From the NCBI GenBank assembly GCA_905612465.1, contig CAJQSC010000013.1, positions 1-60,228 of the forward strand: a DNA stretch of 60,228 nucleotides, in the 5' to 3' direction. The notes beneath the pieces are model-generated. The model was not told the origin of the DNA, ran no database searches, and worked only from the letters and a program-made list of their open reading frames with translations. Both the position numbers and the translations under genes were made by a program. Below, in pieces: positions 48,134 to 58,718 of the stretch (positions are counted from its first letter, which is position 1; every line of letters begins with the position of its first letter). The stretch comes from an uncultured Candidatus Pelagibacter sp. GTDB taxonomy: Bacteria > Pseudomonadota > Alphaproteobacteria > Pelagibacterales > Pelagibacteraceae.

Positions 48134-50566
48134 ATGAAATCTAAAGCAAAAGTTGTAGTAGTTGGCGGTGGTGTAGTAGGGGTAAGTGCTCTTTATCATT
48201 TAGCAAAAAAAGGTTTATCAGATGTTGTTCTTGTCGAGAGAAAAGAATTAACTTCAGGATCAACTTGGCATGCAGCAGGTCTACTTCCATTATTCAATAT
48301 GAGTTATTCAGTTGGACAACTTCACAAGTATGCAGTTGATCTTTATAAAAAATTAGAAGAAGAGACTGGACAGAATGTTGGTTTCAGTGTTGTGTCAAAT
48401 ATTCGTTTAGCAAGCACTAAAGATCGAATGGATGAGTATCATCAATACGCAGGTGTTGCACAAACTATAGGTGTTGATGTAAAATTTTTAACGCCAGATC
48501 AAGTAAAAGAAATTTGGCCTCTATGTCGTACAGATGATTTGCTTGGAGCAATCCAACACCCAGAAGATGGTTATATTCAGCCTGCTGATTTAACTCAAGC
48601 AATGGCTACAGGTGCAAGAAATATGGGTGCAGAAATTTATAGAAACACAGCTGTAGTTGGAATTAAACAAACTAAAGATGGATGGGTTGTTGAAACTGAC
48701 AAAGGATCTATTGAATGTGAACATGTAATTTCTTGTTCAGGAAACTTTGCAAGACAAACTGGAAAAATGGTTGGTTTAGATATTCCTGCTATACCTGTTG
48801 AGCATCAATATATTGTTACAGAAGCACACCCAGATATTTTAAAGAGAAAAAAAGAAGGCTTACCAGAGATGGGAGTTTTAAGAGATAGTGATAGCAGATG
48901 GTACATGAGAGAAGAAGCAGGTGGTTTAATTTTAGGACCCTATGAAGATGGTGCTCCAGCTTGTTATGTTGATGGACCATCAAAAGATTCTGAGTATGAA
49001 TTATTTCAAGAAGATTTAGATAGACTAGCTCCACATATTGAAGGTGCGATTCATCGAGTTCCAGCCTTTGGAGAAGTTGGTGTTAAAAAAGTTTATAATG
49101 GTGCAATTTGTTATACACCAGATGGAAACCCTATTGTTGGTCCAGCTTGGGGACTTAAAAATTTTTGGATTAATGAAGGACATAGTTTTGGTATTACTGC
49201 AGCAGGTGGTGCAGGTTGGCAACTTGCTGAATGGATTGTAGATGGAGAACCAACGGTTGATATGCTTGGTGTTGACCCAAGAAGATTTGGTGACTATGCA
49301 ACAAAATCATACTTAAAAGAAAAAAATGAAGAAGCTTATAATCATGTGTTTAAAGTTCACTATCCAGATGAAGAAAGAGGTGCTGCTAGAGAATTAAGAA
49401 CATCACCTTGTTATGACAGAATGAAGGATTTAGGTGCTGTATTTGGACAAAAATTTGGTTGGGAGAGACCAAACTTCTTTGCAACAGATGGAATGGAGCA
49501 AAAAGATGATTGGTCTTTTAGAAGATCCAAGTGGTTTGAAGCAATAAAAAAAGAATGTAAAAATGTAAAAGAAAATGTGGGTCTTTTAGATATGACTGCA
49601 TTTGCAAAGTGTAGAATTAAAGGTCCTGGTGCAGAAGAGTTTTTAGATTACTTAGTAGCTAACAAACTTCCAAAAAAAATTGGAAGAATTGGTTTATGTC
49701 ATGCCCTTAATACTAAAGGGGGAGTTCATTCTGAATTTACAATAATGAGAGAAGCGTCAGATAGTTTCTATTTAGTTTCAGCAGGAGCTAACCAAAGATT
49801 AGACCATGATTGGATTCAAAAATGGATGCCAACAGATGGGACAGTTCAATTTGAAAATCTAACTAATAGTATGGGTGTACTTGTTGTGTCTGGTCCAAAG
49901 GCTAGAGAATTAATGACAAGAGTATCAAGAGACGACTTCTCAAAAGAAAACTTTAAATGGTTAAGTGCTAAAAATGTAAACGTTGGAAACGCTCCAGTAA
50001 ATGCCATGAGAGTAAACTTTGTTGGTGAGTTGGGTTGGGAACTTCATCATCCAATTGAATATCAAAATCATATATTTGATAAATTGATGGAAGCAGGAAA
50101 AGATTTAGGTATTAAGCCATATGGGATTAGAGCAATGAATAGTTTGAGACTTGAAAAATCTTATAAACTTGTTGGAACAGAATTATCAATTGAATATTCA
50201 CCATACGAATCTGGGTTAGATAGATTTATACATCCTAATAAAGGAAACTTTATTGGTCTGGATGCACTTAATAAATGGAGAGAAAAAGGTTTTTCAAATA
50301 AATTAGTAACGATGGAAATTCATAACGTTGAAGATGCGGATGTCTTAGGTAATAATCCAATTTATGAAAATGGTAAAGTTGTAGGACGTGCAACTGGAGG
50401 TGATTTTGGATTTAGGTTAGGAAAATCTATTGCATTAGGAATGATAAAACCTGATATTGCGACAACTGGTCAAAAATTGAAAATTGATATTCTTGGTAAA
50501 ATGTATAATTGTACTATTTTAGAGGAAAGCCCTTACGATCCTGAAAATAATTTATTGAGATCATAA
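48134..50566 (+). CDS. Dimethylglycine/sarcosine dehydrogenase-type FAD + GcvT protein
   Basis: 810 aa; [31 protein letters not shown]-terminal GcvT domain. Confidence 0.9.
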   Translation: MKSKAKVVVVGGGVVGVSALYHLAKKGLSDVVLVERKELTSGSTWHAAGLLPLFNMSYSVGQLHKYAVDLYKKLEEETGQNVGFSVVSNIRLASTKDRMDEYHQYAGVAQTIGVDVKFLTPDQVKEIWPLCRTDDLLGAIQHPEDGYIQPADLTQAMATGARNMGAEIYRNTAVVGIKQTKDGWVVETDKGSIECEHVISCSGNFARQTGKMVGLDIPAIPVEHQYIVTEAHPDILKRKKEGLPEMGVLRDSDSRWYMREEAGGLILGPYEDGAPACYVDGPSKDSEYELFQEDLDRLAPHIEGAIHRVPAFGEVGVKKVYNGAICYTPDGNPIVGPAWGLKNFWINEGHSFGITAAGGAGWQLAEWIVDGEPTVDMLGVDPRRFGDYATKSYLKEKNEEAYNHVFKVHYPDEERGAARELRTSPCYDRMKDLGAVFGQKFGWERPNFFATDGMEQKDDWSFRRSKWFEAIKKECKNVKENVGLLDMTAFAKCRIKGPGAEEFLDYLVANKLPKKIGRIGLCHALNTKGGVHSEFTIMREASDSFYLVSAGANQRLDHDWIQKWMPTDGTVQFENLTNSMGVLVVSGPKARELMTRVSRDDFSKENFKWLSAKNVNVGNAPVNAMRVNFVGELGWELHHPIEYQNHIFDKLMEAGKDLGIKPYGIRAMNSLRLEKSYKLVGTELSIEYSPYESGLDRFIHPNKGNFIGLDALNKWREKGFSNKLVTMEIHNVEDADVLGNNPIYENGKVVGRATGGDFGFRLGKSIALGMIKPDIATTGQKLKIDILGKMYNCTILEESPYDPENNLLRS

Positions 50567-51315
50567 TGAAAATATTAGTCGCTGTTAAAAGGGTAATTGA
50601 TTACAACGTTCAAGTTAGAGTTAAAGAGGATGGAACTGGAGTCGTTACAGATAATGTTAAAATGTCCAGTAACCCACCTGATGACAATGCAATTGAAGAA
50701 GCTGTAAAAATTAAAGAAGCAGGCAAAGCAACAGAAATTATTGCAATTACAGTGGGTGAAGAAAAGTCACAAGAAACCGTTAGAAAAGCTTTAGCAGTGG
50801 GTGCTGATAGGGGAATTTTAATCAAAACTGAAGGAACTGTTGAGCCATTAGCTGTAGCAAAAGCGCTGCAAAAAATTGTTGATAAAGAAAAACCAGACCT
50901 AGTGTTTATGGGTAAACAAGCAATTGATGACGATTGTAATCAGACAGGTCAAATGTTAAGTGCCTTATTAAATTGGCCTCAAGCAACATTTGCATCCAAA
51001 ATTGAAATAAAAGATAAAATTCTAAAAGTTACAAGAGAAATAGATGAAGGATTAGAAACAATTGAAGTTAATCTTCCAGCTATTGTTACATGTGATTTAA
51101 GATTAAATGAACCGAGATATGCGTCTTTGCCAAATATCATGAAAGCTAAAAAAAAACCTATAGAGATATTTACAGCCGCAGATCTAGGAATTGATATAAC
51201 ACCTAGGGTTCAGCAAATTAAAGTAGAAGAACCCCCAAAAAGAAAAGCAGGAATTAAAGTTGCAAGTGTTGCTGAGTTAGTTAGCAAACTTAAAAATGAG
51301 GCAAAGGTAATATAA
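50566..51315 (+). CDS. etfB: Electron transfer flavoprotein beta subunit
   Basis: 249 aa; [41 protein letters not shown]. Confidence 0.97.
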   Translation: MKILVAVKRVIDYNVQVRVKEDGTGVVTDNVKMSSNPPDDNAIEEAVKIKEAGKATEIIAITVGEEKSQETVRKALAVGADRGILIKTEGTVEPLAVAKALQKIVDKEKPDLVFMGKQAIDDDCNQTGQMLSALLNWPQATFASKIEIKDKILKVTREIDEGLETIEVNLPAIVTCDLRLNEPRYASLPNIMKAKKKPIEIFTAADLGIDITPRVQQIKVEEPPKRKAGIKVASVAELVSKLKNEAKVI

Positions 51316-52268
51316 TGTCAGTTTTATTAATAGCAGAACATAATAACAAAGAAGTAAAACCTTTTACATTAAATGCAATTACCGCAGCATCACAAATGGA
51401 TGGAGATGTACATGTTTTATTAATTGGAAATAATTGTGGTGATGTTGCTAAAGCATTATCTGAAATGTCAGCTGTTAAAAAAGTATTACATGCTGAAGCT
51501 GCTCATTATGAAAACTATTTAGCTGAAAACTTTGCTCCATTAGTTGTAAAAGTTTCAGAAAATTATTCTCACATTGTTAGCTCTGCAAATACATTTGGTA
51601 AGAATTTGATGCCAAGAATAGCAGCTCATTTAGATATATCTCAAGTAAGTGATATTACTAAAGTTATATCACCGGATACATTTATAAGACCTATTTATGC
51701 AGGAAATGCATTTGCTACAGTAAAAAGCACAGATACTAAAAAATGCATAACAATTAGACCAACTTCTTTTGAACCTTGCGAAACGTCTGGTGGATCTGCT
51801 CCAATAGAAAAAATTGAAGCAACTGAAGAGTTTACTTTATCAAAATTTATTAAAAGAGAAGAAGTTAAATCAGATAGACCAGAGCTTGGAACAGCTAGAA
51901 TTGTAATTTCAGGTGGTAGAGGAATGCAGAATGGAGAGAATTTCAAATTGATTGCTGATATTGCAGATAAATTAAATGCTGCAATTGGTGCGTCAAGAGC
52001 TGCAGTTGATGCAGGCTATATAAGTAATGAACACCAAGTCGGTCAAACTGGTAAAGTAGTTGTACCTGACTTATATATTGCTGTTGGAATTTCAGGTGCA
52101 ATTCAGCACTTAGCTGGAATGAAAGAAAGTAAAATAATTGTTGCTATAAATAAAGATGGTGAAGCTCCAATATTTAGTGTCGCAGACTACGGTCTAGAAG
52201 CTGATTTATTTGAGGCATTACCTCAATTCCTAGAAGAATTGAATAAATTAAATAGTATACAAAAATAA
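51315..52268 (+). CDS. etfA: Electron transfer flavoprotein alpha subunit
   Basis: 317 aa; VISGGRGMQNGENF, GASRAAVDAGY, VGQTGKVVVPDLYIAVGISGAIQHLAGM. Confidence 0.97.
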   Translation: MSVLLIAEHNNKEVKPFTLNAITAASQMDGDVHVLLIGNNCGDVAKALSEMSAVKKVLHAEAAHYENYLAENFAPLVVKVSENYSHIVSSANTFGKNLMPRIAAHLDISQVSDITKVISPDTFIRPIYAGNAFATVKSTDTKKCITIRPTSFEPCETSGGSAPIEKIEATEEFTLSKFIKREEVKSDRPELGTARIVISGGRGMQNGENFKLIADIADKLNAAIGASRAAVDAGYISNEHQVGQTGKVVVPDLYIAVGISGAIQHLAGMKESKIIVAINKDGEAPIFSVADYGLEADLFEALPQFLEELNKLNSIQK

Positions 52269-52291
52269 TCAGTACTGTAAAAATTTAACAT

Positions 52292-53911
52292 ATGCCTAGA
52301 GAAGCAATGGATTATGATGTGGTAATCGTTGGTGGAGGTCCATCAGGATTATCTACGGCAATTAAACTTAAACAATTAGACCCAGAGTTAAATGTTTGTT
52401 TACTTGAAAAAGCTTCAGAGATTGGTGCCCATATTTTAAGTGGTAACGTGTTTGAAGCTAGAGCTTTAGACGAGCTATTTCCTAACTGGAAAGAGTTAAA
52501 TGCACCAGTTAAAACAAGAGTTTTAAAAGAAAAATTCTTATTTTTAAGCAAAACAAAATCGTTAAGTTGGCCAACTTGGCTACTTCCTTCAGTTCAGCAA
52601 AATCATAATAATTATATAATAAGTCTAGCCAATTTATGTAGATGGCTTGCAGAACAAGCTGAAGCTTTAGGTGTTGAAATATTTCCAGGATTTCCCGCTA
52701 GTGAAATTTTATATAATGAAGATGGATCTGTAAAAGGTGTTGCAACCCAAGATATGGGTATTGATAAAGAAGGAAATAAAAAAGATAGCTTTGAACCAGG
52801 TATAGAATTAAACGGAAAAGTAACAGTATTTGCTGAAGGTTGCAGAGGACATCTTGGAAAAGAGCTTATAAAAAAATTTAACCTTGATGAAGGTAAAGAT
52901 CCACAACAGTATGGAATTGGATTTAAAGAAATATGGGAAATCACCGATAATAATCATGATGAAGGAATGGTTATGCATACAGCAGGATGGCCGTTAGATA
53001 ATAATACTTATGGTGGAAGCTTTATGTATCATGCTGAGAATAAACAAATATTTTTAGGATATGTCATTGGTCTAGATTATAAAAATCCATACCTTTCACC
53101 GTTTGATGAATTTCAAAGGTTTAAAACTCACCCAGCAATTAAAAAAATAATTGAAGGTGGAAAACGTATTTCTTATGGTGCAAGAGCTTTAATTGAAGGT
53201 GGAATACAAAGTTTACCGAAGATGTCTATGCCTGGAGCATTATTGGTTGGTTGTGATGCTGGAACTTTAAATATGCCTAAAATCAAAGGATCACATACTG
53301 CAATGAAAAGTGGAATGATTGCAGCAGAAACTATTTTTGAAAATTTAAAAGAAGATAAAGAGTTATCAATTTATGAAGATAAGTTTAAAAAAAGTTGGGT
53401 TTATGAAGAACTTCATCAGGCGAGAAATGTTAAACCTAGCTTTAGTTGGGGTCTAATACTTGGAATAATATTTACAGGAATAGATCAAATTTTGTTTAGA
53501 GGAAAATTACCTTTAACACTTAAACATAAGCATGCTGACCATGAAACTTTAAAGCCAGCAAGTGAAATGCCAAAAATTGATTACCCAAAACCTGATAATG
53601 TTATTACTTTTGATAAAACAAGTTCAGTTTATTTAACAGGTACGAACCATACTGAAAATCAACCAGTGCATTTACAACTTAAAGATCCAAATTTACCAAT
53701 TAGCTATACTTTAGAAAAATTTGATGAACCTGCTCAAAGATATTGCCCAGCAGGGGTGTACGAAGTTCAAGTCGAAAACAATGTTAATAAATTTGTCATA
53801 AATTCTCAAAATTGTATTCATTGTAAAACATGTGATATTAAAGAGCCTTCTCAAAATATTACCTGGGTAACACCCGAGGGTGGTGGGGGACCTAAATATG
53901 GAAATATGTAA
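52292..53911 (+). CDS. Electron transfer flavoprotein-ubiquinone oxidoreductase
   Basis: 539 aa; DVVIVGGGPSGLSTAIKL, C-terminal 4Fe-4S NCIHCKTCDIKEPSQNITWVTPEGGGGPKY. Confidence 0.96.
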   Translation: MPREAMDYDVVIVGGGPSGLSTAIKLKQLDPELNVCLLEKASEIGAHILSGNVFEARALDELFPNWKELNAPVKTRVLKEKFLFLSKTKSLSWPTWLLPSVQQNHNNYIISLANLCRWLAEQAEALGVEIFPGFPASEILYNEDGSVKGVATQDMGIDKEGNKKDSFEPGIELNGKVTVFAEGCRGHLGKELIKKFNLDEGKDPQQYGIGFKEIWEITDNNHDEGMVMHTAGWPLDNNTYGGSFMYHAENKQIFLGYVIGLDYKNPYLSPFDEFQRFKTHPAIKKIIEGGKRISYGARALIEGGIQSLPKMSMPGALLVGCDAGTLNMPKIKGSHTAMKSGMIAAETIFENLKEDKELSIYEDKFKKSWVYEELHQARNVKPSFSWGLILGIIFTGIDQILFRGKLPLTLKHKHADHETLKPASEMPKIDYPKPDNVITFDKTSSVYLTGTNHTENQPVHLQLKDPNLPISYTLEKFDEPAQRYCPAGVYEVQVENNVNKFVINSQNCIHCKTCDIKEPSQNITWVTPEGGGGPKYGNM

Positions 53912-54121
53912 TTAAAAAGATAATATAATTCCAACAACTACAACAAGTGCAGAAATTAAACCAAAGAAAACTAAATTTATTTTATTTTCTTTTTCTTTTT
54001 CTTTTCTAGCTCGTGCAAGTAAATCATTGATATCAACACGGCCAGTGAACTTAACCCTCAGTACAGGGGTCTTCAAAACAGTTTGGTTCTGCTCTAAATA
54101 TATAATTTTTTCAGCACTCAT
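53912..54121 (-). CDS. Small single-TM membrane protein
   Basis: 69 aa, C-terminal TM INLVFFGLISALVVVVGIILSF. Confidence 0.65.
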   Translation of the reverse strand: MSAEKIIYLEQNQTVLKTPVLRVKFTGRVDINDLLARARKEKEKENKINLVFFGLISALVVVVGIILSF

Positions 54122-54169
54122 GAAGGATATTAACCATCAATTAGTAACGTAAACAATTTATTTAAAGCC

Positions 54170-54214
54170 CATTTTGGGTTTAACTAATTATATTCAGTGT
54201 TCATTTTGGGTTTA
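54170..54214 (+). promoter_or_regulatory. Tandem direct repeat, candidate operator pair
   Basis: CATTTTGGGTTTA at 54170-54182 and again at 54202-54214; TATAAT at 54221-54226. Confidence 0.5.
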
Positions 54215-54232
54215 GGAAGTTATAATTTTATT

Positions 54233-55225
54233 ATGAATATTAAAATTCCAGATATTAGTAAGCAAATATATAAAGAGGACATACTTGGTGTAATGGAGAG
54301 CAGATATTCTACTGTTGGCTCAGTATGGGTAAGTCATCAAATGGACTGGCTAAATGGAATTTATGCTTCTTATAAAGACCATAATAAATTCTTGATAGTT
54401 ATACTTTTAATTAAAAAAACCTTGGACTTTTATTCAAGAAATTTTACTAAATTATCTTATGAAGAGTTTTATTTAAAAGACACTGTAGAGATTGAGAAAT
54501 TTACTGTAGCAGAAATCTCTCAATTACTTAACATTCCTAAAGAGTCTGCAAGAAGAAAACTGCTTGAACTTGAAAATGAAGATGTCATAAAAAAAATTAA
54601 AAAAAAATTGGTACTTGATAGATCAAAATTTTTTAAATCTAAACCACTAAAATCAATAAAAAGAATTAGTCGTTTTTTATCTATGCTTTCAGAGATGTGT
54701 GCTGAAGAAAAAATTTTATCAAATAAAATATCCTCAGAAGAATTAGAATTAGTTATAAAAGATAATTTTTCTTATATTTGGAAAATTTACTATGAATTAC
54801 AAATTCCAATGATGATTAATTATAAAAGAATATTTAAGGATTTGGAAACTTTTCATATTTTTGGTATTTGTGTTGTTAACGAACATCTACATGCTAGAAA
54901 AATATCTGAAGTTTATACGAATAGAGATCAATTTCTTAAAAGCATTTTTACAGTAAATATGGTGCAAGGAATTAATGCAATGTCAATTTCAGATATCACA
55001 CACATACCAAGAGCTACTGTTATTAGAAAATTGAAAAAATTAGTTAATAAAAAAATTCTGACAATTGATATTAAAAAACATTATAAACTAACAGGTAGTT
55101 TTGCAAAAAAACTTAAACCAGTTCAAAAAGATGTTTTTATTAAATTAGCAAATTTTTCAACTAGCGTTTTTAACTTAATAATATTAAATAAAAAATTAGA
55201 GGATAAAAGCACAAACCACTTTTAA
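54233..55225 (+). CDS. Transcriptional regulator with two HTH-like segments (start revised)
   Basis: FTVAEISQLLNIPKESARRKLLELENEDVI and MSISDITHIPRATVIRKLKKLVNKKIL, each wHTH-like. Confidence 0.7.
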   Translation: MNIKIPDISKQIYKEDILGVMESRYSTVGSVWVSHQMDWLNGIYASYKDHNKFLIVILLIKKTLDFYSRNFTKLSYEEFYLKDTVEIEKFTVAEISQLLNIPKESARRKLLELENEDVIKKIKKKLVLDRSKFFKSKPLKSIKRISRFLSMLSEMCAEEKILSNKISSEELELVIKDNFSYIWKIYYELQIPMMINYKRIFKDLETFHIFGICVVNEHLHARKISEVYTNRDQFLKSIFTVNMVQGINAMSISDITHIPRATVIRKLKKLVNKKILTIDIKKHYKLTGSFAKKLKPVQKDVFIKLANFSTSVFNLIILNKKLEDKSTNHF

Positions 55226-55255
55226 TAAACTTTTACTTAAGATCTTTATAAGTTT

Positions 55256-56107
55256 TTAAGTATTTTTCTTAATAATAAATATAAAAAATATAGAAGTAAT
55301 CATCATTATTAATGCGTATGCAGCGGTTGGTACAATAAAAGTAGTTACATTTTCACCAAAAATTTGTGTACCAACGAAAAGAGCCAATGTTCCATTTTGA
55401 AGACCACATTCTATTGAAATGCATCTTTGCTGTGCAACTCCAGATGTAAAATATTTTGCAATATAAAAACCTATTATCATCATTGATATGTTTAATAGCA
55501 AAGCAACCAAACCTGCATTCACAATATAAGAAATAATATTATCCCATTCCTCTATATAAATAGCAGCAAACACTAACATAAATAACATTATTGAAATTTT
55601 TTGAATTAGTGAGGCTTGCTTATCAATAAAATTTTTAGCAAAATGTTTAATTAACATTCCAATTATTACTGGAACTGTAACAACAAGAAACATTTTTAAA
55701 GCAATACCAGTCATAGATATTTCTTTAACAATATCAATTTTAAAAAAATCAATAGATGTAAACATTATAAATGGAACAGAAATAATACTAATCAAACTAA
55801 CGACTGCAGTTAATGTTATTGACAGCGCAACATCACCCTGGGCAAATTTTGTGAGTACATTTGATGTAACACCACCAGGCGCACATGCAATTAGCATTAA
55901 CCCAACAGCAAGTTCTGCAGGCAAGCTTAATAGTAAAGCTATAGATAGTGCTATGATTGGTAGTAAAATTAATTGACAAATAAAGCCAACCAAGAAATCT
56001 TTTGGAATTTTAGCTACTCTTATGAAGTCTTGGATAGTTAAACTCATTCCAAGCCCTAACATTATAAGAGCCAAACCGATTGGAGCTAATTTTGTAGCAA
56101 TTTCCAT
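55256..56107 (-). CDS. Bile acid:sodium symporter family (SBF) transporter
   Basis: 283 aa polytopic; LMLIACAPGGVTSNVLTKFAQGDVALSI, ECGLQNGTLAL. Confidence 0.92.
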   Translation of the reverse strand: MEIATKLAPIGLALIMLGLGMSLTIQDFIRVAKIPKDFLVGFICQLILLPIIALSIALLLSLPAELAVGLMLIACAPGGVTSNVLTKFAQGDVALSITLTAVVSLISIISVPFIMFTSIDFFKIDIVKEISMTGIALKMFLVVTVPVIIGMLIKHFAKNFIDKQASLIQKISIMLFMLVFAAIYIEEWDNIISYIVNAGLVALLLNISMMIIGFYIAKYFTSGVAQQRCISIECGLQNGTLALFVGTQIFGENVTTFIVPTAAYALIMMITSIFFIFIIKKNT

Positions 56108-56167
56108 TTTTAAAACTTATTAGTTCATTTTAAGTTTTTCAAGAAAATGATTTTAAACTTACGATTA

Positions 56168-56542
56168 CTAAGACAAATCAATAGCATTTTTCTTTAAAAT
56201 TTCCATAGAAACAAGCTTTAAAGTTTTTTCATGTGTTCTCTTTAAATAAACAGGGCAAGGTTTTCCTGCATCAGCAGCTCTTGCATACCAACTAGCACAA
56301 ACACACCAACCATCTCCCGCTTTTAAACCTGGAAAACCAAATTCTGGATGAGGAGTTATTAAATCGTTACCAGCTTCTTTACACCATTCTAAAAATTCAG
56401 TAGTAACTTTTGCACAAACAGTATGAACACCATGATCATTTTCATCAGTACTACAACAGCCATCTCTATGCCATCCAGTTAAGGGATCGTTAGAACATTC
56501 TTCTAGATCTTCTCCCAGAACGTTCTTTTGTTTATCACTCAT
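56168..56542 (-). CDS. DUF2237-family protein
   Basis: 124 aa; NVLGEDLEECSNDPLTGWHRDGCCSTDENDHGVHTVCAKVT. Confidence 0.85.
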   Translation of the reverse strand: MSDKQKNVLGEDLEECSNDPLTGWHRDGCCSTDENDHGVHTVCAKVTTEFLEWCKEAGNDLITPHPEFGFPGLKAGDGWCVCASWYARAADAGKPCPVYLKRTHEKTLKLVSMEILKKNAIDLS

Positions 56543-57030
56543 TAAATTTTTGTAGGATTGGGTTGTCCTTTGTAAACAATTTCTGGATCAAATGATTTTT
56601 CTTTTTCTTCAAATTTCATTTCTATCTGTCTGCCATTTTCAATTGGACCTAATGGTATTGATCTATAAAAGCAAGATCTATAGCCTACGTGGCAGCTAGA
56701 ACCATCTCCAATATCAACAGTTAACCAAACAGAATCTTGATCATCATCAATTCTTATCTCTAAAACTTTTTGCGTGAAGCCACTAGTCTTACCTTTGTGC
56801 CAAATTTGCTGCCTAGATCTACTGAAATAATGAGCCTCTTTAGTCTCAATAGTCTTTTTAAAAGCTTCAACATTCATGTAGCCATGCATCAAAATATCTT
56901 TGGTTTTTGAGCATGTGGTAATGACTGGAATTAACCCATCATTGTTAAATTTTGGAGAAAGCAATTTACCTTCTTCAATTTCGGCTATATTTTCTCTCTT
57001 TTTAAACATTTCTAGGTAATTATGTAGCAT
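56542..57030 (-). CDS. hisI: Phosphoribosyl-AMP cyclohydrolase
   Basis: 162 aa; GYMNVEAFKKTIETKEAHYFSRSRQQIWHKGKTSG, CHVGYRSCFYR. Confidence 0.95.
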   Translation of the reverse strand: MLHNYLEMFKKRENIAEIEEGKLLSPKFNNDGLIPVITTCSKTKDILMHGYMNVEAFKKTIETKEAHYFSRSRQQIWHKGKTSGFTQKVLEIRIDDDQDSVWLTVDIGDGSSCHVGYRSCFYRSIPLGPIENGRQIEMKFEEKEKSFDPEIVYKGQPNPTKI

Positions 57031-57086
57031 ACTGTAGAAAATATTAAATATTTTAAAAATAGTGATTTACTGTATAAACTTGCCTT

Positions 57087-57695
57087 ATGAAATTAGTAGA
57101 AGAGACAAATAACAAAATTTTAGATGCTAAAAAAGTTTCTGATAAAGAAGCTGAAGAAGCATTTAAAACAATCTTAACTTGGATAGGCGAAGACCCCAGT
57201 AGAGAAGGTTTATTAGAAACTCCAAAAAGAGTAGTTAAAGCATTTAAAGAATATTTTGGTGGTTATACTCAAGATGCTGCACAGATTTTAGATAAAACAT
57301 TTGGTGATGTAGAGGGTTACGATGACATGGTTGTTGAAAAAAATATTTCAGTTTCAAGTCATTGCGAACATCATATGGCACCAATAGTTGGAACAGCGCA
57401 TGTTGCTTATATTCCAAATGAAAGAGTTGTTGGTTTAAGCAAACTAGCAAGAGTTGTTGAGGTATTTTCAAAAAGATTACAAACTCAAGAGAGATTAACA
57501 ATGCAAGTCGCTAAAGCTTTAATGGAATCCTTAGATGCAAAAGGGGTTGCGGTCACAATCGATGCGGCTCACCAATGCATGACTATGAGAGGTATTAAAA
57601 AAGAAAATGCAACAACAGTCACAAATTACTTCTTAGGACAATTCAAAGAGGATTTAAGTATCCAAAATAGATACTTAAGATTTATTAGTAAGTAA
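57087..57695 (+). CDS. folE: GTP cyclohydrolase I
   Basis: 202 aa; EDPSREGLLETPKRV, SSHCEHHMAPIVGTAHVAYIP, HQCMTMRGI. Confidence 0.97.
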   Translation: MKLVEETNNKILDAKKVSDKEAEEAFKTILTWIGEDPSREGLLETPKRVVKAFKEYFGGYTQDAAQILDKTFGDVEGYDDMVVEKNISVSSHCEHHMAPIVGTAHVAYIPNERVVGLSKLARVVEVFSKRLQTQERLTMQVAKALMESLDAKGVAVTIDAAHQCMTMRGIKKENATTVTNYFLGQFKEDLSIQNRYLRFISK

Positions 57696-57716
57696 CTTTC
57701 TCGAGAGGAGATGGTC

Positions 57717-58718
57717 ATGTCAGATAATTTTAAAGCATTAGTAGTTAGTCAAGAAGGTGAAAATTTTACTCGAGAAGTAAAATCAATAGATAAATCATTT
57801 TTAAAACATGGTGATGTACTTGTGAAAGTAGATTATTCAGACTTAAACTATAAAGATGCACTTATTTTAAATAATGGTGCAAAATTAGTAAAAGAATTTC
57901 CACATATACCGGGTATTGATTTTTCAGGAACTGTTTTAGAGAGTGATAATTCTAAATTTGTAAAAGGTGATGAGGTAATTCTTACAGGGTGGAGAGTAGG
58001 AGAGATTTATTTTGGTGGTTATTCTCAAATGGCAAAAGTTAATGGAGATTTTTTAGTTAAAAAACCAAAAGATATTACATCTAAGCAAGCTATGATTTTA
58101 GGTACTGCTGGATTAACTGCTTTACTATGTTCTTTTGCAATTAAAGCACGTGAAGAAATTTTATTAGGAGAAAAAGTTAAAGATGTTTTAGTTACTGGAG
58201 CTTCAGGTGGTGTTGGAAGTATTGCAGTAATGATTTTAAATAAATTTGGTTATGACGTAACAGCTGTTACTGGTAAATCTGAAAATGAAGAATATTTAAA
58301 ATCTATAGGTGCTAAAAACATAATAAATAAAGCTGATTTAGATAAGGATGCTAGGCCACTAGATAAAGGTCTATGGGACGGTGTAGTGGATACAGTTGGT
58401 GGAAAAATACTTGCCAATGCGCTTGCACAAACTAGAGACAATGGAATTGTTGCTGCTTGTGGAAATGCTTCCGATTATAAATTAAATACAACAGTTATGC
58501 CTTTTATTATTAGAGGTGTTAAGCTTTGGGGAATTAATTCTGTTACTGCATCTATTAAGAGAAGAGAATTTGTTTGGAATGAGGTTAAAAGCCTTATTGA
58601 TTTTGAACAATTAGAAAAATCAATAAAGACAGTAAGTCTAGAAGATCTAATAGACATATATCCTAAGATGTTAAAAGGTGAAACATCAGGAAGATATATT
58701 GTTGATCTTAATAAATAA
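57717..58718 (+). CDS. acuI: Acrylyl-CoA reductase-like zinc-free MDR family oxidoreductase
   Basis: MSDNFKALVV start; DYSDLNYKDALILN, PHIPGIDFSGTV, LVTGASGGVGSIAV. Confidence 0.85.
   Translation: MSDNFKALVVSQEGENFTREVKSIDKSFLKHGDVLVKVDYSDLNYKDALILNNGAKLVKEFPHIPGIDFSGTVLESDNSKFVKGDEVILTGWRVGEIYFGGYSQMAKVNGDFLVKKPKDITSKQAMILGTAGLTALLCSFAIKAREEILLGEKVKDVLVTGASGGVGSIAVMILNKFGYDVTAVTGKSENEEYLKSIGAKNIINKADLDKDARPLDKGLWDGVVDTVGGKILANALAQTRDNGIVAACGNASDYKLNTTVMPFIIRGVKLWGINSVTASIKRREFVWNEVKSLIDFEQLEKSIKTVSLEDLIDIYPKMLKGETSGRYIVDLNK

Noticed and set aside
52612-52944. 110-aa ORF antisense to ETF-QO
   Set aside because: Opposite a highly conserved gene; no start context or recognised domain.
57244-57501. 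85-aa ORF antisense to folE
   Set aside because: L/Q/H-rich shadow ORF.
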